From positions 77,922,678-77,986,677 of the forward strand of contig OZ026515.1 of NCBI GenBank assembly GCA_964019695.1: a DNA stretch of 64,000 nucleotides. Direction: 5' to 3'. Of this stretch, positions 56,171-64,000 are shown piece by piece. The DNA comes from Loripinus fragilis. Its lineage: Eukaryota; Mollusca; Bivalvia; Lucinida; Lucinidae. The notes beneath the pieces were generated by a model that made no database searches, had not been told where the DNA came from, and worked only from the letters and a program-made list of their open reading frames with translations. Each line of letters begins with the position of its first letter. Within the stretch, counting starts at the first letter, position 1. The position numbers and the translations under genes were made by a program.

Positions 56171-59100
56171 CCTGTCACTGACTAGAACTAGTCAACAACA
56201 GTAGCAAATCCACGCGGTTCCTGTCACAAACTAGAACTAGTAAACAACAGTAACAAACCCACCCGGTTAGAGGGCTTGTTCTCCTGTCACCGACTATAAC
56301 TAGTCATCAACAGTAACAAATAAATGCGATTAGCGGGTTGTCCTCCTGTCACTGACTAGAACTCGTCAACAACAGTTACAAATCCACGCGGTTAGCGGGC
56401 TTGTCCTCCTGTCATCAACTAGAACTCGTCATCAACAGTAACAAATCCACACGGTTAGAGGGCTTGTTCTCCTGTCACCGACTAGAACAAGTCATCAACA
56501 GTAACAAATCCACGCGGTTAGCAGGCTTGTCCTCCTGTCACTGACTAGAACTAGTCAACAACAGTAACAAATCCACGCGGTTAGCAGGCTTGTCCTCCTG
56601 TCACCGACTAGAACTAGTCAACAACAGTAACAAATCCACGCGGTTAGCAGGCTTGTCCTCCTGTCACTGACTAGAACTAGTCAACAACAGTAGCAAATCC
56701 ACGCGGTTAGCGGGCTTGTCCTCCTGTCACTGACTAGAACTAGTCAACAACAGTAGCAAATCCACGCGGTTTGCAGGCTTGTCCTCCTGTCAACGACTAG
56801 AACTAGTCAACAACAGTAACAAATCCACACGGTTAGCGGGCTTGTCCTCCTGTCACCGACTAGAACTAGTCAACAACAGTAGCAAATCCACGCGGTTTGC
56901 AGGCTTGTCCTCCTGTCACTGACTAGAACTAGTCAACAACAGTAGCAAATCCACGCGGTTTGCAGGCTTGTCCTCCTGTCAACGACTAGAACTAGTCATC
57001 AACAGTAACAAATCCACACGGTTAGCGGGCTTGTCCTCCTGTCACCCACTAGAACTAGTCAACAACAGTAACAAATCCACACGGTTAGCGGGCTTGTCCT
57101 CCTGTCACCGACTAGAACTAGTCAACAACAGTAGCAAATCCACGCGGTTTGCAGGCTTGTCCTCCTGTCAACGACTAGAACTAGTCAACAACAGTAACAA
57201 ATCCACACGGTTAGCGGGCTTGTCCTCCTGTCACCGACTAGAACTAGTCAACAACAGTAACAAATCCACGCGGTTAGCAGGCTTGTCCTCCTGTCACCGA
57301 CTAGAACTAGTCAACAACAGTAACAAATCCACACGGTTAGCGGGCTTGTCCTCCTGTCACCGACTAGAACTAGTCAACAACAGTAACAAATCCACGCGGT
57401 TAGCAGGCTTGTCCTCCTGTCACTGACTAGAACTAGTCAACAACAGTAACAAATCCACGCGGTTAGTGGGCTTGTCCTCCTGTCACCGACTAGAACTAGT
57501 CAACAACAGTAGCAAATCCACGCGGTTTGCAGGCTTGTCCTCCTGTCAACGACTAGAACTAGTCATCAACAGTAACAAATCCACATGGTTAGCGGGCTTG
57601 TCCTCCTGTCACCGACTAGAACTAGTCAACAACAGTAACAAATCCACACGGTTAGCGGGCTTGTCCTCCTGTCACCGACTAGAACTAGTCAACAACAGTA
57701 GCAAATCCACGCGGTTTGCAGGCTTGTCCTCCTGTCAACAACTAGAACTAGTCAACAACAGTAACAAATCCACACGGTTAGCGGGCTTGTACTCCTGTCA
57801 CCGACTAGAACTAGTCAACAACAGTAACAAATCCACGCGGTTAGCAGGCTTGTCCTCCTGTCACTGACTAGAACTAGTCAACAACAGTAGCAAATCCACG
57901 CGGTTTGCAGGCTTGTCCTCCTGTCAACGACTAGAACTAGTCAACAACAGTAACGAATCCACGTGGTTAGCAGGCTTGTCCTCCTGTCACTGACTAGAAC
58001 TAGTCAACAACAGTAACAAATCCACGCGGTTAGTGGGCTTGTCCTCCTGTCACTGACTAGAACTAGTCAACAACAGTAACAAATCCACGCGGTTTGCAGG
58101 CTTGTCCTCCTGTCACTGACTAGAACTAGTCAACAACAGTAACAAATCCACGCGGTTAGTGGGCTTGTCCTCCTGTCACTGACTAGAACTAGTCAACAAC
58201 AGTAACAAATCCACGCGGTTAGCAGGCTTGTCCTCCTGTCACCGACTAGAACTAGTCATCAACTGTAGCAAATCCACGCGGTTAGTGGGCTTGTCCTCCT
58301 GTCACCGACTAGAACTAGTCAACAACAGTAACACATCCACGGGGTTAGAGGGCTTGTCCTCCTGTCAACGACTAGAACTAGTCAACAACAGTAACAAATC
58401 CACGCGGTTAGCAGGCTTGTCATCCTGTCACCGACTAGAACTAGTCATCAACTGTAACAAATCCACGCGGTTAGTGGGCTTGTCCTCCTGTCACCGACTA
58501 GAACTAGTCATCAACTGTAACAAATCCACGCGGTTAGTGGGCTTGTCCTCCTGTCACCGACTAGAACTAGTCATCAACTGTAACAAATCCACGCCGTTAG
58601 TGGGCTTGTCCTCCTGTCACCGACTAGAACTAGTCAACAACAGTAGCAAATCCACGCGGTTAGAGGGCTTGTCATCCTGTCACCGACTAGAACTAGTCAA
58701 CAACAGTAACACATCCACGGGGTTAGATGATTTGTCCTCCTGTCACCGACTAGAACTAGTCATCAACAGTAACACGTCCACCCCGTTAGAGGGCTTGTCT
58801 TCCTGTCATAGACTAGAACTAGTCAACAACAGTAGCAAATCCACTTGGTTCCTGTCACTGACTAGAACTAGTCAACAACAGTAGCAAATCCACGCGGTTC
58901 CTGCCACTGACTAGAACTAGTCAACAACAGTAGCCAATCCACGCGGTTCCTGTCACTGACTAGAACTAGTCAACAACAGTAGCAAATCCACGCGGTTAGC
59001 GGGCTTGTCCTCCTGTCACCGACTAGAACTAGTCAACAACAGTAGCAAATCCACGCGGTAAGCGGGCTTGTCCTCCTGTCACCGACTAGAACTAGTCAAC

Positions 59101-60440
59101 AACAGTAGCAAATACACGCGGTTAGCGGGCTTGTCCTCCTGTCACCGACTAGAACTAGTCAACAACAGTAGCAAATCCACGCGGTTAGCGGGCTTGTCCT
59201 CCTGTCACTGACTAGAACTAGTCAACAACAGTAGCAATTCCACGCGGTTAGCGGCTTGTCCTCCTGTCACCGACTAGAACTAGTCAACAACAGTAGCAAA
59301 TCCACGCGGTTAGAGGGCTTGTCATCCTGTCATCGACTAGAACTAGTCAACAACAGTAGCAAATCCATGCAGTTCCTGTCACTGACTAGAACTAGTCAAC
59401 AGCAGTAGCAAATCCTCGCGGTTCCTGTCACTGACTAGAACTAGACAACAACAGTAGCAAATCCACGCGGTTAGTGGGCTTTTCCTCCTGTCACCGACTA
59501 GATCTAGTCAACAACAGTAGCAAATCCACGCGGTGAGAGGGCTTGTCATCCTGTCACCGACTAGAACTAGGCAACAACAGTAACACATCCACGGGGTTAG
59601 ATGATTTGTCCTCCTGTCATCGACTAGAACCAGTCATCTACAGGAACAGATCGTTGTGGTTAGAGGTCACCGACTAGAACTAGTCATCTACAGTAACAGA
59701 TTCAAGCAGGTAGAGGGCTTGTCCTCCTGTCACTGACCAGAACTATTCAACAACATTAACAAACCTGAGCGGTTCCTGTCACCAACTAGAACTAGTCAAC
59801 AATAGTAGCAAATCCACACGGTTCCTGTCACTGACTAGAACTAGTCAACAACAGTAGCAAATCCACGCGGTAAGCGGGCTTGTCCTCCTGTCACTGACCA
59901 GAACTAGTCAACAACAGTAGCAAATCCACGCGGTTAGAGGGCTTGTCATCCTGTCACCGAATAGAACTAGTTATCAACAGTAAGAAATCCACGCGGTTAC
60001 AGGGCTTGTCCTCCTGTCACCGACTAGAATTATTCATTAACAGTAACAAATCCACGCGGTTACAGGGCTTGTCCTCCTATCACCAACTAGATCTAGTCAT
60101 CAACAGTTACAAATCCATGCGGTTAGAGGGCTTGTCGTCCTGTCATCGACTAGAGCTTGCCATCAACCGTTACGGTAATAAATCCACGCGCGCGTTTAGA
60201 GGGTTTGTCCTCCTATCACCGACTAGAACTAGTCATTAACAGTAAACCAGCTTGTCCTCATGCCACCGACTAAAACTTGTCAACTACATGAACAAGACCA
60301 CGCGGTTAGTGGGCTTGTCCTCCTGTCACCGACTAGAACTAGTCAACAACAGTAACACATCCACCCGGTTAGTGGGCTTGTCCTCCTGTGACCGACTAGA
60401 ACTAAATGTCAACAGTAACAAATCCACGTGGTTCTACCAT
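56171..60440. repeat. 63-bp satellite array, about 67 units
   Basis: Unit of 63 bp: CTCCTGTCACTGACTAGAAC-TAGTCAACAACAGTAACAAATCCACGCGGTTAGCAGGCTTGTC. Each unit holds the perfect inverted repeat GACTAGAACTAGTC. Variants alternate in the middle (GCGGGC with AACAAA and ACACGG; TTTGCAGGC with AGCAAA and CGCGG), giving a partly dimeric higher-order order. About ten 49-bp units lack AGCGGGCTTGTCCT. Divergence rises towards both edges, especially 59600-60440. Long plus-strand frames (for example 56968-57426 and 58228-58884, repeating SSCHRLELVNNSNKSTRLAG) exist because 63 is a multiple of 3. They lack a start context or domain and are broken by the 49-bp units. Confidence 0.95.
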
Positions 60441-60955
60441 TTCTGGATTGAAAGCATCAGTCCCAAGCTTAGCACAGCCTGTATTCCAGTATGACAATTT
60501 AAAAACTAGTTCGCCATATGGTAACCCATAAAAGCCTAGCGGCGTCTGATCAAGTTCTCCACTGTCTGCTTACAGATGTATCTTTTAAATTTGAATAAAA
60601 ATGAAAAATACCACCCAACAACCCTTAAATTGGAAATGGGCTCGTCCAATTGATAAGGATGTGAAAATACATTCGGCATAAATGGGTTAATGAAGGTCAG
60701 AAGTAGTGTGAAGCCTCCTCCTTCTATCTTTTTCTGTCATCATTGGCATATAAAATATGCTAAAGTCCCCTAATTGCCTTGGCTGCTGTCAGCTCTAAGG
60801 CTAGGCTTCTGATATTGTTTCTTCATTGTTTGTTGTTGGCCCCATTGTGTGACGGGTTTGTCATGGGATTTATTTTGGGTCCAGGTTTTGTAATGTAGTA
60901 CTTAGTGTTCCTTATAATTTTGCAAACATCTCCCCTAGAATTCGAGAGATGACAA
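60441..60955. other. Intergenic with an inverted LINE 3'-region fragment at about 60830-60935
   Basis: The minus strand reads TTGCAAAATTATAAGGAACA-CTAAGTA and AAAACCTGGACCCAAAATAA, parallel to 33590-33650. Confidence 0.4.
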
Positions 60956-60959
60956 TGGG

Positions 60960-61251
60960 CGGATCCAGAGGGGGGGGGGGGACAGGGGGTTTGGACCCCC
61001 TGAAAATAAAAAAGATAGGATTTCTTAGCAATACTGGTCCGGATCCCCTAAACAATCACAAGGCTACCAAGCCAGCATTCAATGCTGGGCCACCATCGGC
61101 TCACCAGCGAAACGCCATTTGAATGGCGTTTCGCTGGCGGGGCGATGATGGCCCGCTTTTAGTGGTGTTTGGATTCTCTATCTCCTCATCAACTAAAAAA
61201 AACAATGACAGAGGTAGGACCCACTCTGAAATAAATTTCTGGATCCGCGCA
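60960..61251. mobile_element. ~300-bp MITE-like element, copy 2
   Basis: Same order: GCGGATCCAGAG, G-run, TTCTTAGCAATACTGGTC, GCCAAGCCAGCATTCAATG, palindrome AGCGAAACGCCATTTGAATG-GCGTTTCGCT, GATGATGGCCCGCTTTTAGT, TTCTGGATCCGCGCATGC. The palindrome arms are more perfect here than in copy 1. Confidence 0.75.
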
Positions 61252-61559
61252 TGCTTTAACCCTGTTCTTTCTGTGTGTTCTATTCCTCGCGGGTACCGTG
61301 GGCATGTAAATGTGCTGTGCTTATGGCATGTCCAATTGTCCTTGACATAGCATAATTATCTTTTTTTTCTATTATCAACAATCATGCTTTGATTTGAAAA
61401 TCAAACAATGTTGACACCGATCAATGCTCGGAGCCCATACATTCTATACAATTATTGGAAATCATTTTCTATAGGTTCGCTTAACAGAATATCAAATTAA
61501 TTTAAAACATTTTATATTCTATTCATATCGAAAATTTTCTCAATAAAGATATTTGCAAA

Positions 61560-61732
61560 ACAAGAGGACTCAGACGACCCCTTAAGTCGCTCACCTGAGT
61601 TACACTACCCAACAACAATCTACTTATAAGAGCACAAAGGTCTGGGTGCAACAGTTTAAGAGAGAAAGATTTTCAATTTTCCCTTCATCACTCTTTGTTA
61701 GTCGTATTTTCATATAGTAGGACTTCCAGAGG
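61560..61732 (-). repeat. Possible retroelement 3'-terminal repeat
   Basis: The minus strand ends AACTCAGGTGAGCGACTTAA-GGGGTCGTCTGAGTCCTCTTGTTTT, a phrase in the style of common mollusc repeats. It follows the LINE remnant below, on the same strand. Confidence 0.35.
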
Positions 61733-61746
61733 ACCACCAGATGATA

Positions 61747-61945
61747 GGGAGCGCAGTGGCTCAGTGGTAGAGTGCTTGACTTGAGACCGAAGGGCCGCGG
61801 GTTCGAGCCTCACCGGCGTCACTGCGTTGTGGTCCTTGAGCAAGACACATTTATCCTAGCTTAGTACTGGTTCAACCCAGGAAGAACGTCCCGCATAACT
61901 GAAAGATTGTTGAGTGGACGTAAAGAATCAAATCAAACAAACAAA
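61747..61945 (+). mobile_element. tRNA-derived SINE, complete copy with 14-bp target duplication
   Basis: Plus-strand element ~199 bp, head GGGAGCGCAGTGGCTCAGTG, A box at 61757-61767, B box GGTTCGAGCC at 61800-61809, tail TCAAATCAAACAAACAAA. Perfect target-site duplication ACCACCAGATGATA at 61733-61746 and 61946-61959. Differs from 51107-51311 by only about a dozen changes in the body, by eye. Confidence 0.92.
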
Positions 61946-61959
61946 ACCACCAGATGATA

Positions 61960-63840
61960 CTACATACCTTATATTGAAGCATTTGGCCCATATGTTTAAT
62001 ACACGAAGATTTTTTTATTTTACAAGCTTTTGTAAATCATGTCATTATATCAAGGATGGGGCCACCAGGGCCAAGTTTATTGTGGTGGAGTCAGTGGTGG
62101 AGTCAGTGGGGACAAAGCCTAATTGAAGAGGAGTTAAGATTTGGTTAGATACAAATAGTTGTACAGATATTTATGGATACATCATTCCATTGCTTTTCCA
62201 GCTTGGCATCAGGAGATATTGGCCTGTAGTTACTTGGAAGAGACTTATCATCATTTTTATAAAAATGCGAAACATTGACTCCTTTCGTATCCCTGATCAA
62301 GGGAAAGGTTGAAAACAAATGAGTATGGTAAAGCAAGTATATTAGTTCCTTCTTTGAGAAGGCGGGGCTGATAAGATCTGGTCCAGAGGCTTTAGATGTA
62401 TTAAGGTGGTGATGAGTGTCCTTAACATCTTGACTAGAGATAATAATAGATTCTAGAGTATGTGGGGCTTGATCGAGATAAGGTAGATCTTTAATGGTAT
62501 CATCGACTTGATTCTGGGAAAAGAAATAAAGGTTGAGCATTTTGACCTTTTGTTGATCACTTTCGACAAACTCGTTATTCATTTTGAGTGTTGGAATGGC
62601 ATTAGCAGATTTTTAAAGATTAAGGAATTGTTTTGATGTTTTCCAAAATAATTTTGGATCATGTTTCTCGGACGACAACAAATGGTCAAGCATGTCAAAA
62701 TACTCTCGTTTTGATTTCCTAATTTCTTTGACAACTTCGTTTCGAATGATTTTATATATTTCCCCAAAAGTGATCAAGTTTTTTTTTTTTAATTGTCGGA
62801 AGATGCGTTTGAGTTTTCTAATTAGGCTTTTGATGTGGCATGTAATCCATGGAAAATCATTTGGTTTGACAGTTATAATTTTCTTTGGGATGAATTTCTC
62901 AGCAGCTGAGACGATGGCATCTATATCTTTATTATTCTGGTCTATATTGTCATTAGATTGTATTAGGTTTTCTAAATTGGCTTCGGATAATAACTCCCTA
63001 TATTTAGTATAATCTGCTAATTTATAGTACCATTTTTTTCTCTTAAATGAAGTAGCGCGTGGGGTGTAAATTTAAACAGCACCATGATGGGACAATGATA
63101 TCTTTCTCGCTCCGGGTTTAAGGGAATCTATAACACCACTCACTAAGATATTTTCATTATAACGAACCAGAATGAGATCTTATAGGTAAAGTCGGGTTAA
63201 TTCGGACAGACAGCTAAATTCGGACAGCGACCTTGTCTGTCTCATATTTCAAATATTGGAATATAAAATAAAATAACTAAGCAAACATTGAAAATCCTGA
63301 TGAGATAGCTCATAAGGAGCCGTCTCATCTTGATATTCACTGTTTGCAAATGTATGTCCGAATTTACCTGATGTCCGAAGATACCCGACTTTACCCTAGA
63401 GATGATAATGTTCGGTAAAATGTGTATCCTCAGATATTAACTGTCTGAGATTATACTCAGACATTAATTCGCTCATTTTATAAGGGAGTCGTTGAGTCAT
63501 ATAACAATAAAGATCTCCGGTTATGATTATGTCGACGATATCAGTGTTCAAGATGACACGCTCTATCTATACTCTCCTTCAACAATTCAAAATAGTCTGG
63601 TGTGCGGTTTGGTGGTTTATAGAATCCGCCCACTAAAAAGTATCCTTTTACATTTCACTTGTAATTCGACCCAAACAGCTTCCACGTCGTGTATTTCTAA
63701 GTCTATACGACGCTTACAAGGAATGGTGTCTCGGACATACAATGCGACCCCCAATATGAATTGCGCCATCAGTTATGGTCGGTTCCGACTTAAAGACTTG
63801 TCTATTGGTGAGTTGGTCGGGGCCTAATGCGTTGGCTGTT
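61960..63840 (-). pseudogene. Decayed non-LTR retrotransposon (endonuclease and N-terminal RT)
   Basis: Minus strand, several frames. The endonuclease part (about 63835-63400 and 63180-63060) shows GVALYVRDTIPCKRRIDLEI, VEAVWVELQ, DIIITGD-like and DLILVRYNENI blocks of an apurinic-endonuclease-like domain. The linker (63050-62590) gives KKWYYKLADYTKYRELL and FPWITCHIKSLIRKLKR. The RT start lies in the ORF 62582-62145 with KASGPDLIS (its residues 64-72) and NYRPIS (118-123). Beyond, in another frame, come KYLYNYLYLTKSLTPLQLGF and VPTDSTT before decay at about 61960. Domain order and motifs fit the Jockey/CR1 group. Multiple stops and frameshifts, the 212-bp MITE at 63185-63396 and an apparently incomplete 5' end near 63840 mark it as dead. 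Confidence 0.75.
63185..63396. mobile_element. 212-bp TA-flanked MITE inside the LINE endonuclease region
   Basis: TA at 63183-63184 and 63397-63398. Ends GGTAAAGTCGGGTTAATTCG-GACAG and, inverted, GGGTAAAGTCGGGTATCTTC-GGACAT. Related to 23064-23230. Removing it and one TA brings the LINE endonuclease blocks on either side next to each other. Confidence 0.8.
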
Positions 63841-64000
63841 GTCAGGCCCACCTGGGTTTACCTGTTGGATTTCTTTTGTCCCGGTATTCAGTTTTATTTA
63901 CTGTTGAGTCCTTGGTTTAAACAATATTTTATTCAGATAATTTGCATGTAGACAAATATATACAATGTTAATATATTCAGGATCTGACAGTAAGCTTTTA
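63841..64000. other. Window end, no feature recognised
   Basis: AT-rich sequence beyond the recognisable 5' part of the LINE remnant. Confidence 0.3.

Noticed and set aside
56171..60440. CRISPR-like array
   Set aside because: Regularly spaced repeats, but the whole 63-bp unit is repeated with no unique spacers, and the context is eukaryotic.
61747..61825. Functional tRNA gene
   Set aside because: The tRNA-like part is the head of a SINE with target duplications and a second copy at 51107-51311.
62692..63827. Plus-strand frames at 62692-63012 and 63492-63827
   Set aside because: Shadows of the minus-strand LINE endonuclease and linker sequence.

Overview
This is AT-rich eukaryotic DNA. The repeat content (tRNA-derived SINEs, TA-flanked MITEs, GGTCAAGGTCA-type dispersed repeats, decayed non-LTR retrotransposons and an FkbM-type methyltransferase with an N-terminal anchor) suggests a mollusc, most likely a bivalve. 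That assignment rests on recall of repeat and protein style, not on a database search. There are no operons, ribosome binding sites or bacterial-type islands. The only convincing host protein-coding gene is an intronless 296-codon ORF on the minus strand (53172-54062) for a membrane-anchored SAM-dependent methyltransferase of the FkbM / Methyltransf_21 type. Almost everything else is mobile or repetitive DNA.

Layout. 1-4.9 kb: short inverted repeats, a GATA/GACA microsatellite, SINE heads, three copies of a LINE 3'-region repeat and a decayed LINE reverse transcriptase fragment. 4.9-5.8 kb: a tandem array of hairpin units. 6.9-19.0 kb (element A), 25.2-28.7 kb (element B, truncated) and 38.7-43.3 kb (element C, inverted): three diverged copies of one large non-coding transposon-like family with terminal inverted repeats of about 160-180 bp. 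A is swollen by a 1.1-kb and a roughly 7-kb insertion that B lacks. 21.0-24.6 kb: several MITEs. A 909-bp TA-flanked element there has its empty site preserved in an inverted arm 4-5 kb away. 30.8-36.1 kb: dispersed hairpins, a 90-bp tandem repeat and a 300-bp element built round a strong palindrome. 44-51.6 kb: foldback elements and G-rich tracts. 50.8-54.4 kb: three of the five copies of a TTAA-flanked (piggyBac-like) MITE, a SINE with perfect target-site duplication, and the methyltransferase gene boxed between two MITEs. 54.7-60.4 kb: a 20-bp tandem repeat, an 830-bp TA-flanked element and a 4.3-kb array of a 63-bp palindrome-bearing satellite. 61-64 kb: a second copy of the 300-bp element, a second perfect SINE, and a decayed non-LTR retrotransposon split by a 212-bp MITE.

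The elements interlock. Elements inserted into elements, and paralogous copies that serve as empty-site controls, allow a relative order of insertion to be read in several places. The most noteworthy items are the large non-coding long-TIR family (A/B/C), the MITE hairpin starting 14 bp past the methyltransferase stop codon, the palindrome-centre length variation among the TTAA MITE copies, the 63-bp satellite, and the recurring hairpin units shared between distant parts of the window.
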